From contig QOQW01000010.1 of assembly GCA_003327425.1 (NCBI GenBank), forward strand, positions 62,001 to 126,000: a DNA stretch of 64,000 nt, read 5' to 3'. This DNA comes from Candidatus Ozemibacter sibiricus. GTDB taxonomy: Bacteria; Muiribacteriota; Ozemobacteria; Ozemobacterales; Ozemobacteraceae. The position numbers and the translations under genes are program-made. Below the pieces are notes generated by a model. It ran no database searches. It was not told where the DNA came from and saw only the letters and a list, made by a program, of their open reading frames with translations. Shown one piece after another: positions 25,701-33,221 of this stretch (positions are counted from its first letter, which is position 1; every line of letters begins with the position of its first letter).

Positions 25701-26185
25701 GTCACCACGTTGGCCATGCTGCCCGGCGTCAAGCCGTTCAGGGTCTTGATCGGCTTGGTCTTGACGTCATGGCCGGCGAACAGGTACTCCCCGCCGATAT
25801 CGGTGTTGGCGATGTCGACCACGTGCAGGAGCAGTTGCTCGACTTCCTTGGCGATGGCGTCGCGATCGGCCTGGACGAGAGTATCGTTGGCGCCCTGCAC
25901 CGCCAGTTCCCGCACCCGTTGCAAGGTGGCCTCGAGGTCGGTGAGCACCGCATCGGTGTTGTCGAGCCATTCCTTGGTGCGGGCGATGTTGCGAGCATAC
26001 TGAGAGCCTTCGAGCAGCTCGGTGCGATGCTGCATGGTGAGCGCGTTGTTGATGGGGTTTTCGGAAGGGCGCTGGATCTGCTTGCCCGAACTCACCTGGA
26101 TCTGCGTTTTGTTCAGCTCGGCGTGATTGCGATTCAGCACACGCAGGAAGGAGTTGACCACCCATTGGTTCGACACGCGCATCAT
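22799..26185 (-). CDS. flgL: hook-filament junction protein FlgL, greatly enlarged
   Basis: Second junction protein between hook and filament. 1128 aa against the usual 300-500. The N-terminal flagellin-like part (1-150) has VSSGKQIQRPSENPINNALT and LQRVRELAVQGANDTL. The C-terminal helix region (about 1015-1128) has NINLHLNKLLDVVENVDMTEAITRMTM. In between lie seven Flagellin_IN-type modules starting near 237, 326, 448, 564, 687, 810 and 926. Each has LNGGxGV, a strand such as GxIxITDxxG, an IDL strand and a TIxDVIDAIN helix. Spacing is about 90-125 residues. AGGAGG precedes tandem ATG codons. It lies in the flgM-flgN-flgK-flgL-fliW-csrA run. Confidence 0.93.
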   Translation of the reverse strand: MMRVSNQWVVNSFLRVLNRNHAELNKTQIQVSSGKQIQRPSENPINNALTMQHRTELLEGSQYARNIARTKEWLDNTDAVLTDLEATLQRVRELAVQGANDTLVQADRDAIAKEVEQLLLHVVDIANTDIGGEYLFAGHDVKTKPIKTLNGLTPGSMANVVTFPDGTTRPALNLQHVLDVIYAGDNKKMATEIEKGVLLTKNITGAELFFRGQPIVPQPSFSTAMPPLNGNLPLAMLNGGKGVQPGIIIITDANGIDHRIDLTYAHRLDDVLHQIGRTGSFEAGIEEVPSNTAVDLGIYRSAGRTNVLVGLSDPAMDGVNVPLSRLNGGRGVDLGFLSINTRDGLNRRIDLTDAVTVQDVINRINAVDGGTALEAKYDMIHRRLEITDKTGGTGEFTVSSKKNQLYIKDLPAHTAADLGLLKDAWPGTTIISTFDPVIQAETTPLSALNGGKGVEKGFLSITGSDGVSVIVDLRNAITIKDVIDAINNDTGGRQTATFDTATKRMVITDNTTPVPGVHFQIREVNGRLDTAADLGLWQDAGSTNIINGFSDPQMTGLGTPLSALKGGQGVHLGVINITGRDGINSRLDLSAAVTVQDVIDAINLGTGGRQTASFDAPNNRIVVIDNTTPVAGKSFAISGLPDGEPIAVRDITTMARRLGLLGSTQGSTLIGESLQPPGLTTASLLADLNPPPEPALITIRGADGQPVPVDLTGARTIQDVLDRINALEKFQATFDEVNNRFVVRSAAGAPGLQIEEQTNTARDLGFIVGASRFAKGTITGAPIFLKALPTLIGGIDLNPAVEGDTELAALNCSRTANQGVNLGTIRITDKAGHFKAIDLRGCVTIDDVLQRLNDPGNGLYIEARINAARNGLEIIDKNHGATGRLEIIDVDSTTAADLGIAGWTLDTRLIGRDVDPGLRDSTRISALRVNEGGVPLGKVFVQSGEFSGEIDLTGVKTIGELLDRFSRSDYRFNLAAWINPDGKRLNLTNTKDQPFIKVRELEPGEPAPASALGLGGSRSIFSTLADLRDNLLRNDAKAISEQSIKFIQEDIERVLKFHAEVGVKTNRATAAQEKRDNINLHLNKLLDVVENVDMTEAITRMTMLETAFRAALQSGAQIMQTTLMEFLK

Positions 26186-26251
26186 ATCGGTTGCCTCCTG
26201 GACTGCCGCGGGTCTGGATCGCGGTCAGCCTGTCGGATCGGATCAGAGAGC

Positions 26252-28252
26252 TCAGATCATGCCGTTGATGATCTTGTCGAGCATGGCATCGACCGTCGAA
26301 ATGGCTTTGGCGGCCGCGTTGTAGGCATGCTGGAATTTGAGGAGGTTGGCCAGTTCTTCATCGAGCGAGACTCCCGACAGTTCCTGGCGCTTGGCATCGA
26401 GCTGCACCATCAGATCATTGCGGTAGGTATATTGGCGCTCGTAGGTCTGGCTCTTGGTGGCCGCCTCGGTGATGATGGCATTGTAGAATTCGTTGAAGTT
26501 GGCCTTCCCGCCATTGAACCAGGGCTGATGCTTGATCTGGGCGATCCGGATGGCGTTGGCCCCGTCGCCATCGCCGTTGTACGAGGGCAGCCGGTCGGTC
26601 GGACTCTCGAGGGTGCCGCCGGCCGCCGCGATGGTGTTGACATCGGCCACGATGTGGTCCATCAAGGCGAAGTTCCTGGCCGCATCTTTGAAGGGGCGGT
26701 TGACATCATCGCTGGTCAGCGGTTGGAAGAAATTGCGTCCCGTCTGCCCATCGAGCCCGAAGCCCTGCCGGTGCACCGCGTTGACCTCGGCCACCAGGCG
26801 CCAGGCCATCTCGTCGAGCTTGTCGCGCAGGCTGTTGAGATCGCCGTCCCGCACCTGGAGCAGGCCCTTGATCTTGCCGCCCAGCACGATCGGCCGCAGG
26901 TCGAGCTGCGCCACCCCCGGGCTTCTGAGCTCCAGAATGACGCCGGGGATGGCGTCGCGCACCACATTGGCCGCCGACACATAGCGGGTCCCGCCCACGG
27001 TGAAGATGGCATCGCGCGCCGCCACCTTGGTCTGCAGATTGAGCACGGTGAACAGGTTGCTGGTACCGTTGGCATAGGTCATGGCGTGGGCCGTGCCTGT
27101 CTGGGTCGAGGTCAGCACCAGCTTGCCCCCCTCGTTGACCTGCGCCTGCACATTCAGGTTGGCCGTGTTGAGCATGGCGGCCAGGCCGGCCATCGTGGTG
27201 TGCTCGGCATCGAGGTAGAACTGGCGCCCGTTGATGACGAAGGTGCCGCTGGTCACCCCGAAGTCTGACAGGGGGCCGGTAACCGGGAAGAATGACAGGA
27301 ACGATTCGGTCTGATGAGCCTGCGCCGTCTGCTCGACTCCCAGGGTCAGGTTCCGTTGCATGGCGGTATGCGAGATGACGGCCGAGGCCACCTCGGGTTT
27401 GTTCGACATCTCCGGGTAGGCCCCTTCCACACTGATCGTGTTGGGCAGTCCAGCCTCTTTCTGGACGATGTTCAGATGGAACGCGAAACTGTGGTCGACC
27501 AGCAGCTCGTGGCCGGCCCGCAGACGCAGGTGGCCCTTGCTGTCCCAGTCGGTGTCGACCTTGATCAGCTTCGACAGTTCTTCGATCAGCGATTGCCGGC
27601 GATCGCGCAGATCATTGGCCCGGCCCTGCCCCAGCTCGGCCGTCTCGATCTCGACATTGACCGCGGCGATCTGGGAGATCAGGTTGTTGGCCTGGGTGAC
27701 CGCATCGGCCAACTGGTTCTCGATGCTGCCCTGGTAGGCATGGTCGGGCACGCCCTGCAACCGCCGCAAGCGCAGGTCGACATCCCGGAAGAAGGCGGCC
27801 AGATTCTGCGCGTTCTCGACGAGATTGGTGCGCAGTTCGGCACGGGAGGGACTGACCGAGAGGTCTTCCCAGGCGGCCCAGAACTTGTCGAGCATGTCGC
27901 GCACGGTGGCCTCGTTGGGCTCGTTGAAGATGGCCTCGACCTCTTTCAACAGGTCATTGGCCGCTTGGAACTCCTTCAACGACGAGTACTCGCGAACGAT
28001 CTTCTCGTCGATAAACATGTCGCGCAGATGCTCGATCTTGGTGACCTCGACGCCTGTTCCCAGCTGCTGGCCGGTGACGGGAGCGTTGAAGGAAGGGATG
28101 CACCAGGGGTCGGTGGCCGAGAGAACGGCCCGCTGTCGGGCGTAGCCTTCGGTATTGGCGTTGGCGATGTTGTGGGACGTGACGTCCATCGCCGCGCGCT
28201 GGGCCAGGATCGCCCGTTTCCCCAGCTCGAGGCCAAAGAATGTTGCCCGCAT
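26252..28252 (-). CDS. flgK: hook-filament junction protein FlgK
   Basis: First junction protein at the hook tip, exported with chaperone FlgN. 666 aa, somewhat longer than common (about 450-600). The N-terminal rod/hook motif is clear (AMDVTSHNIANANTEGYARQ, residues about 22-41), as is the C-terminal DEELANLLKFQHAYNAAAKAISTVDAML. A Flagellin_IN-like segment lies in the middle (GVTSGTFVINGRQFYLD and TMAGLAAMLN, near 335-375). GAGGAGG precedes the ATG. A sigma-28-type promoter and a GGA hairpin are found upstream. flgL follows 66 nt downstream. Confidence 0.95.
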   Translation of the reverse strand: MRATFFGLELGKRAILAQRAAMDVTSHNIANANTEGYARQRAVLSATDPWCIPSFNAPVTGQQLGTGVEVTKIEHLRDMFIDEKIVREYSSLKEFQAANDLLKEVEAIFNEPNEATVRDMLDKFWAAWEDLSVSPSRAELRTNLVENAQNLAAFFRDVDLRLRRLQGVPDHAYQGSIENQLADAVTQANNLISQIAAVNVEIETAELGQGRANDLRDRRQSLIEELSKLIKVDTDWDSKGHLRLRAGHELLVDHSFAFHLNIVQKEAGLPNTISVEGAYPEMSNKPEVASAVISHTAMQRNLTLGVEQTAQAHQTESFLSFFPVTGPLSDFGVTSGTFVINGRQFYLDAEHTTMAGLAAMLNTANLNVQAQVNEGGKLVLTSTQTGTAHAMTYANGTSNLFTVLNLQTKVAARDAIFTVGGTRYVSAANVVRDAIPGVILELRSPGVAQLDLRPIVLGGKIKGLLQVRDGDLNSLRDKLDEMAWRLVAEVNAVHRQGFGLDGQTGRNFFQPLTSDDVNRPFKDAARNFALMDHIVADVNTIAAAGGTLESPTDRLPSYNGDGDGANAIRIAQIKHQPWFNGGKANFNEFYNAIITEAATKSQTYERQYTYRNDLMVQLDAKRQELSGVSLDEELANLLKFQHAYNAAAKAISTVDAMLDKIINGMI

Positions 28253-28280
28253 GACGCCTCCTCGGCGGCGCTCTTCTCTT

Positions 28281-28293
28281 CGTCATCCTGACG
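28281..28293 (-). promoter_or_regulatory. GGA triloop hairpin in the flgK leader
   Basis: On the minus strand CGTCA-GGA-TGACG forms a 5-bp stem with GGA in the loop, and the surrounding AGGAUG matches the CsrA core. A second AAGGACGU lies about 20 nt upstream and the ribosome site GAGGAGG has two further GGA. CsrA control of flgK is a reasonable inference. Confidence 0.45.
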
Positions 28294-28329
28294 TGCGCCC
28301 GGGAAACGTCCTTTTTTCCCCTATAATCT

Positions 28330-28357
28330 GTATCGGCTCACGATTCCGAAGACCTTA
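28330..28357 (-). promoter_or_regulatory. sigma-28-type promoter of flgK-flgL
   Basis: TAAG-N16-GCCGATAC on the minus strand, close to the flagellar sigma-28 consensus TAAA-N15-GCCGATAA. It lies about 78 nt before the flgK start, in a 248-bp gap after flgN. Confidence 0.65.
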
Positions 28358-28500
28358 GGGGAAAGTTCCGTCGAGAAAGAAACCGCCCACCAACCCAGGC
28401 CACGGTCGGCCCCCAGGTGACACTGATGGAACACGAGGCGGCGCCCCGTGCCAGGGTCCGGACCATCGCGGGCGGGAAGCAGGACGCCTGCTCTCTCCGC

Positions 28501-28986
28501 TCAGGCCTTGCGGTCGATGAGGGCCGAAATGGGCTGCTTCGGTCGGGTGGGGCCGGCCGGACCATAGGTGGCCCCGCCGGGAATGCTGGTGATCAGCTTG
28601 ATCGTGTACTGGGTCAGTTCGAGGGCCTGCTCGAGCAGTTTCTGGTTCTCTTCATTGATGGCGCGGATCTGGCCGCCCAGATCGCGCAATTGGGTGCCCA
28701 ACATCCACAGGTCGCTCTTGGCATCGGCCGGTTCGATGCGCTCGAGGAGCTGCTCGAGGGTGAGAGCAGCGTCGCCCGCCACCTCGGCGGTGGCGGCGCG
28801 ACGGTCGTCCTCGAGGTTCATGAGATGCTGGACCAGTCGCTCCTCTTCGGAGACGATGGTCATCAACTCGGTGGAGAACTTCTCGAGCAAGAGCTTGCGC
28901 TTGCGCTGCGACAGCTCGAGCAGCTTCTGGGAAACGGCCAGTTCCTGGCGAAGGACCTGCTTGAGCTGGTCGATCGGCCCTGGCAC
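28501..28986 (-). CDS. flgN: FlgN family flagellar export chaperone
   Basis: Cytosolic chaperone for FlgK and FlgL. 161 aa from a GTG at 28986, 7 nt after the flgM stop. Mostly alpha-helical with long heptad-like stretches: LKQVLRQELAVSQKLLELSQRK, LEQLLERIEPAD and LGGQIRAINEENQKLLEQALEL, the last being the family's C-terminal NxxLL-type segment. The tail (PAGPTRPKQPISALIDRKA) is flexible. Identity is by helix pattern and by position between flgM and flgK, which is the standard gene order. Confidence 0.85.
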   Translation of the reverse strand: MPGPIDQLKQVLRQELAVSQKLLELSQRKRKLLLEKFSTELMTIVSEEERLVQHLMNLEDDRRAATAEVAGDAALTLEQLLERIEPADAKSDLWMLGTQLRDLGGQIRAINEENQKLLEQALELTQYTIKLITSIPGGATYGPAGPTRPKQPISALIDRKA

Positions 28987-28993
28987 GTGGGGG

Positions 28994-29377
28994 TCAGCCC
29001 TCCCAGGGGTCGGTCAGCACCCGGCTGGCCAGCAACCGTTCGGCGACCTTCTCGGGGGGGATGTTGTACTGACCGGATTCGAACAGCTTTTTGATGCGTT
29101 CGACCTTCTCGGCCCGGATGTCGGGCTCATTGGCCACCACCTCGGCCGCGAAGCGGGCGGTTTCGACCGGATCGGCTTGCGGCACGGGCTTCCCCGCAAA
29201 GACCGGACGGGCGAGGTTGAGACCGCTGGGGGGGTGGAAGGTCGGCTTGGCCGCGCCGGCGGTCGCGCCGGTCGCCTCTTGCATGACTTTCTTGAATGCA
29301 TCCCCGGAATCCCCCTGGGTCTTCTTGACCTGATCCTGGTAGATCCGCGCGATGTCGATCCGATTGGAAACCTTCAT
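28994..29377 (-). CDS. flgM: anti-sigma-28 factor FlgM
   Basis: Binds and inhibits the flagellar sigma factor (FliA/SigD) until it is exported through the finished hook. 127 aa. The C-terminal sigma-binding part is recognisable: VETARFAAEVVANEPDIRAEKV, then RIKKLFESGQYNIPPEKVAERLL. The N-terminal part begins MKVSNRIDIARIYQDQ and is otherwise low-complexity. AGGAGG precedes the ATG. Its own promoter is of the sigma-28 type, giving the usual feedback loop. The sigma factor gene itself is not in the window. Confidence 0.92.
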   Translation of the reverse strand: MKVSNRIDIARIYQDQVKKTQGDSGDAFKKVMQEATGATAGAAKPTFHPPSGLNLARPVFAGKPVPQADPVETARFAAEVVANEPDIRAEKVERIKKLFESGQYNIPPEKVAERLLASRVLTDPWEG

Positions 29378-29448
29378 GGTTCCTCCTGACTCCCTGAGCT
29401 CTCCCCCTGGTGTCTGGTCTCGTTGGCGGGGGACACCTCCAAGACCGA

Positions 29449-29476
29449 ATATCGGATGGATTTCCGGGTTTATTTA
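29449..29476 (-). promoter_or_regulatory. sigma-28-type promoter of flgM-flgN
   Basis: TAAA-N16-TCCGATAT on the minus strand, about 70 nt before flgM. The match resembles both the enteric and the Bacillus SigD consensus. The region is AT-rich against a GC-rich background. Confidence 0.72.
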
Positions 29477-29653
29477 GCAGAATGCTTCCATTCTACGCAT
29501 CAGGTGGCTGAAAGTCAAATCCCTTCCCGGCGCCACCCGCGCCAGATCAAGGCTGGATGGCCATCCGCCGGTGCCGATGGCGATGCCCAGCCGGGCAACG
29601 GCTGGACCGCCAGGCGACGACGGCACACCAGAACGGACGGCCCTGGACGAACA

Positions 29654-29673
29654 CCGGCCGGATCACCGGCCGG
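29654..29673 (-). terminator. possible terminator hairpin at the comF stop codon
   Basis: CCGGCCGG repeated around a 4-nt loop makes an 8-bp self-complementary stem spanning the comF stop. There is no U-tract, so termination is uncertain. Confidence 0.3.
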
Positions 29674-30373
29674 GCTCTTCCATGCGAGGATGGAGGCGAG
29701 GAGGATGAGCCAGGGTCAGGGCGACGACCGACCGGGGCCGCAACGCCAGCAGCGCGTTCCGACAGGCGGCGAGCGTGGCGCCGGTCGTCACCACATCGTC
29801 GACCAGACAGAGGCGAAGGCCCCCGAAGGCCTCCGGACGCAGCCCCTGGGCCAGAGCGAAAGCCCCAGCCAGATTGGTGGCTCGTTCGTCCTCGGAGCAT
29901 TCGGCTTGCGGCCGGGTGGCCTTGATCCGAACCAGGGCCCGACTGCCGGGTTTGTTCCAGACCCTGGCCACAGCCAGAGCATAGAGCCAGGCCTGGTTGA
30001 ACCCCCGCGCCGCTTCACGCTCCACATGCAGCGGAACGGGAATGAACACGTCCGGCGCGGCCACCGACCACGGAGGACCGGCCACCGCCGCCGCCAGCTC
30101 GGCCAGGCGAAGGGCGGTTCGGCGCGACGGCCGGTATTTGGCGATCTTGATGGCTTCAGCCACCACTCCTTCATACGGCGCCAGAGCCAGGGTCTCCCCT
30201 GGGATGGCCAGATCGGTCACCAGGGAAGGGGCAACGAAGGACCGCATCAAACCTTCATCGCAGGATGGGCACAATACCCTTCCCCATGGGGAGGGCGACC
30301 CACAGAGATGGCACCGGAAGGGAAGAATGGCCTCGAGCAACGCCCTTCCCCAAGCACGCAGGGCCTCCTTCAT
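29663..30373 (-). CDS. comF: ComF family amidophosphoribosyltransferase-like protein
   Basis: 236 aa. The N terminus has a zinc ribbon (CHLCGSPSPWGRVLCPSC, about residues 21-38). The C-terminal domain is a type I phosphoribosyltransferase with the PRPP loop LVDDVVTTGATLAAC (about 191-205). VFIPVPLHVEREAARGFNQA is the classic ComF/GntX stretch. ComF is needed for DNA uptake in competent bacteria, and homologues are widespread in non-competent ones. It follows lpxA at 37 nt and probably belongs to the tail of the bam-lpx transcript. No other competence genes are in view. Confidence 0.92.
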   Translation of the reverse strand: MKEALRAWGRALLEAILPFRCHLCGSPSPWGRVLCPSCDEGLMRSFVAPSLVTDLAIPGETLALAPYEGVVAEAIKIAKYRPSRRTALRLAELAAAVAGPPWSVAAPDVFIPVPLHVEREAARGFNQAWLYALAVARVWNKPGSRALVRIKATRPQAECSEDERATNLAGAFALAQGLRPEAFGGLRLCLVDDVVTTGATLAACRNALLALRPRSVVALTLAHPPRLHPRMEEPGR

Positions 30374-30410
30374 CAGGAAGCCCTGCCCATGGTGAACGAT
30401 GAACGGACCC

Positions 30411-31235
30411 TCAGAGGTCGCCAGCGTCGCCGCCCCGTTCGGCGCTGCCGGACATGCGGGTGCGCTTGTAGATGCCGCGTTTGCTGGCTTTGACGAAGGC
30501 CACGAAGTCCTGGACGAAGGGGTCGGCCATCTCGGGCCGGGTCTCGAGTTCGGCCAGCGCCTGCCGCACGTTCAGGGACGAGCGATAGAACAACCGATAG
30601 ACCTGGCGAATGCGTTCGATGCTCTCGCGCGGCACCCCATTCCGCTTGAGGCCGATGCCGTTCAACCCGATCACCCGGGCAGGGTTGCCGTCGATCTTGA
30701 CGAACGGCGGCACATCTTTGGTGATCTTGCTCATGCCACCGATCATCACATACCCGCCGACATGGCAGAACTGGTGGACGCCGACGAACCCGCCGAGGAC
30801 CGCACGATCGCCGACGTGGACATGCCCCGCCAGGGTCGCGGCATTGGCGAAGATGCAGTGGCTGCCGACGTGGCAGTTATGGGCGATGTGCGAAAAGTTC
30901 ATGAACATGTTGCCATCGCCGATCGTGGTGGTGTTCCCTTCGCCCTCGGCGAGATGGACGGTGACGAATTCCCGGAAGCAGTTCCCCTTACCGATCACGA
31001 TGTAGCTAGGCTTGCCATCATACTTCAGATCTTGGGGCGGACACCCCAGGGTCACGTGGGGACACAGGACATTGTCTGACCCCAACGTGGTCCAGCCTTC
31101 CAGATGGCAGTGCGCGCCGATCCGGCAGTTGGCGCCGATGGTGACGTGGGGGCCGATGACGACATACGGGCCGACCTCGACCGAGGGATGGACATTCGCC
31201 CCGGGAGCAATGATCGCAGTGGGGTGGATGGTCAT
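30411..31235 (-). CDS. lpxA: UDP-N-acetylglucosamine acyltransferase
   Basis: First enzyme of lipid A synthesis, transferring 3-hydroxyacyl from acyl carrier protein to UDP-GlcNAc. 274 aa. The left-handed beta-helix hexapeptides run through about residues 1-190 (HPTAIIAPGANVHPSVEVGPYVVIGPHVTIGANC). The catalytic His lies in MNFSHIAHNCHVGSHC (about 110-125), and GLNGIGLKRNGVPRE begins the helical C-terminal domain. The C-terminal tail (YKRTRMSGSAERGGDAGDL) is about 15 residues longer than usual. Last lpx gene of the operon, 18 nt after the LpxC-FabZ fusion gene. Confidence 0.96.
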   Translation of the reverse strand: MTIHPTAIIAPGANVHPSVEVGPYVVIGPHVTIGANCRIGAHCHLEGWTTLGSDNVLCPHVTLGCPPQDLKYDGKPSYIVIGKGNCFREFVTVHLAEGEGNTTTIGDGNMFMNFSHIAHNCHVGSHCIFANAATLAGHVHVGDRAVLGGFVGVHQFCHVGGYVMIGGMSKITKDVPPFVKIDGNPARVIGLNGIGLKRNGVPRESIERIRQVYRLFYRSSLNVRQALAELETRPEMADPFVQDFVAFVKASKRGIYKRTRMSGSAERGGDAGDL

Positions 31236-31253
31236 GTTGCAGCGCCCTTTCCC

Positions 31254-32543
31254 TTAGACGATGGTGAACATCAATTCCGCGGCGGTGACTTCTTCTCCGT
31301 CGACCCGCGCCTCGACCGCCACTTTGCCGGTATTGCCCCGCACTTTCAGCACCTTGACATGCAGCTCGAGACGATCGCCCGGCACGACGGGGCGACGGAA
31401 GCGCACACCATCGATGCCGACGAAGAATGGCAGCTTGCCTTTGTGCTCAGGCTGAGACAGGAACAGCACCCCGGCGACCTGGGCCATGGCCTCGATCAGC
31501 AGCACCCCCGGCATCACGGCGCGTTGCGGGAAATGACCCTGGAAGAACTCCTCATTGCCGGTCACGTTCTTGATGCCGATCGCCGATTTCCCCGGGTCGA
31601 GGGCGACGATCTTGTCGATCAGCAGCATCGGATACCGGTGGGGGAGGATGGACTTGATCTCTTCGTAGGTCATCATGCCGGAGGGCTTCCTTTCCTGGAT
31701 CTCCTGGAACCGTTGACAGAGCCGGCGCGCAAACCGGCAGTTGTAGGCATGCCCAGTCTTGTGGGCGATGACATGCCCACGCAGCCTCTTCCCTATTAAC
31801 GCCAAATCCCCTATCAGGTCAAGGATTTTGTGCAGGACGAATTCCTGGGGATCGCGCACGCCTTCGGGATTCATGCAGGTGCCATCGGCCTTGATGACCA
31901 CCGCATTCTCGAGACTGCCGCCCAACGCCAGGCGCTTCTCGCGCAGCATGTCGAACTCATGAACGAAACCGAAGGTGCGAGCCCGGCTGATGCGGTCGAA
32001 GAACAGGGTCTCTTCGACTTCCACATGGAGGATCTGCGGAGGAATGAGATTCCCAGGGTAGGCCAGGGTGAAAGTCACCTCGAAGCGGTCAGAGGGCAGG
32101 TAGGTCAGGGCTCGATCGCCTTCTTCGAGCTGGCAGATCTCGGGAAGTCGGCAGAAGGTTCGGGGCAGGTCCTGCTCGACGCGGCCCGCCTGCCGCAGGG
32201 CCTCGGCGAAGGGGCGGGCCGAGCCATCCATGGCCGGCGGCTCCGGGCCGTCGAGGTCGAGCCAGAGATTGTCGATGCCCAGCCCGTAGGCCCCGGCCAT
32301 CAGGTGTTCGACGGTATGGACCCGGGCCTCGCCCACGCCGAGAGTGGTGCCGCGCAGCACCTCGACCACATTGGCGATGGCAGCGGGGATGACGGGAGTG
32401 CCGGGCAGGTCGAGCCGTCGGAACCGGATGCCCTGGCCCGGCTCGCCCGGGCGGGCGGTCAGGCGGACGGGGCGCCCGGTGTGCAGGCCGATCCCTTCCA
32501 TGGTGAAGGGGGCCCCGATGGTGCACTGCCGTTCGCCACTCAT
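31254..32543 (-). CDS. lpxC/fabZ: bifunctional UDP-3-O-acyl-N-acetylglucosamine deacetylase / 3-hydroxyacyl-ACP dehydratase (LpxC-FabZ fusion)
   Basis: 429 aa joining two enzymes. LpxC (about 1-285) removes acetate in the committed step of lipid A synthesis. Its zinc ligands and base are present at nearly E. coli numbering: HTVEHLM (His 80, Glu 79), LHKILDLIGD (His 238, Asp 242) and HKTGHAYN (His 265). FabZ (about 291-429) dehydrates 3-hydroxyacyl-ACP in fatty acid synthesis and has LPHRYPMLLID, the catalytic His 337 in GHFPQRAVMPGVLLIEAMAQ and Glu 351. The linker is very short. Such fusions are known in Bacteroidetes and some other diderms. It would set the split of hydroxyacyl-ACP between LPS and phospholipid in one polypeptide. 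Confidence 0.95.
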   Translation of the reverse strand: MSGERQCTIGAPFTMEGIGLHTGRPVRLTARPGEPGQGIRFRRLDLPGTPVIPAAIANVVEVLRGTTLGVGEARVHTVEHLMAGAYGLGIDNLWLDLDGPEPPAMDGSARPFAEALRQAGRVEQDLPRTFCRLPEICQLEEGDRALTYLPSDRFEVTFTLAYPGNLIPPQILHVEVEETLFFDRISRARTFGFVHEFDMLREKRLALGGSLENAVVIKADGTCMNPEGVRDPQEFVLHKILDLIGDLALIGKRLRGHVIAHKTGHAYNCRFARRLCQRFQEIQERKPSGMMTYEEIKSILPHRYPMLLIDKIVALDPGKSAIGIKNVTGNEEFFQGHFPQRAVMPGVLLIEAMAQVAGVLFLSQPEHKGKLPFFVGIDGVRFRRPVVPGDRLELHVKVLKVRGNTGKVAVEARVDGEEVTAAELMFTIV

Positions 32544-32552
32544 GGGTCTTGA

Positions 32553-33221
32553 TCAGAAGGCGCGCAGATAGACGAGCCGATAGAGGCTGGCCTGGTCGTC
32601 AGGCGCATCGAGACGGCGGGCATACTCGACGCTGACCCCCGGATAGGGCCGCAGCTTCACGCCGACCGTCGTCTGGTCGTGGATCCGTTCCCCGGCCACG
32701 ACCACGAGGGGAAAGACCGTCTTCTCGAGCCCGAAGAAGGTCTCTTTGTCGGTGGTGACCGGATCTTTGTAGACCCCGGCATGCGCCGTGACCCCGAAGG
32801 CTTCGATGGTCTTCGAGCCGGCCAGGAAGAAGATCTTCGAGCCCAGTTCGGTGCGGAAATCGGAGACGCCCCAGACGATGTTGGGCAGATAGGTGTCTTC
32901 TTCGAGCACGTTGAGCTTGAGGTTGAAGACCGTACGGTCTTTGGTGGCCCCGTTCAGATGGCGCACCATCGACACCTCGGCAAATCTGCCGAGCAGCTTC
33001 TGGGAAATCATGGTCAGGGAATGACTGTCGTCGCTGACGTACGCCGCCTCGCTCCGGCAATAGCCGGTCGGAATGGTGAAACAGGCCGAGCCCATGGAGC
33101 GCAGGCGCAGGCGGGTCCAATCGTCGGGCGGGGTCGCCGCCCAGGCCGCCGCCGCCAGGCTGGAAAGCCCGGCGAACGCCAGCCAGAAGGCCAGAGAGTG
33201 CAACAGGGAGTGTCGGTTCAT
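32553..33221 (-). CDS. exported protein of unknown function in the lpx operon
   Basis: 222 aa with a signal peptide (LAFWLAFAGLSSLAAAAWA). The mature part looks beta-rich, with alternating strands such as GKTIEAFGVTAHAGVYKD-like and TTVGVKLRPYPGVSVEYARR, and ends in an aromatic residue (LVYLRAF), as outer-membrane barrel proteins often do. Its size would allow an 8-stranded barrel. I do not recognise the family. The start overlaps the lpxD stop by 4 nt (ATGA) and the LpxC-FabZ gene follows 9 nt downstream. Tight coupling to lipid A genes suggests an envelope role. Confidence 0.6.
   Translation of the reverse strand: MNRHSLLHSLAFWLAFAGLSSLAAAAWAATPPDDWTRLRLRSMGSACFTIPTGYCRSEAAYVSDDSHSLTMISQKLLGRFAEVSMVRHLNGATKDRTVFNLKLNVLEEDTYLPNIVWGVSDFRTELGSKIFFLAGSKTIEAFGVTAHAGVYKDPVTTDKETFFGLEKTVFPLVVVAGERIHDQTTVGVKLRPYPGVSVEYARRLDAPDDQASLYRLVYLRAF

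Noticed and set aside
23625-27268. Very long frames opposite flgL and flgK (up to 931 codons)
   Set aside because: Antisense frames kept open by high GC3. They lack domain features and cover unrelated genes continuously.
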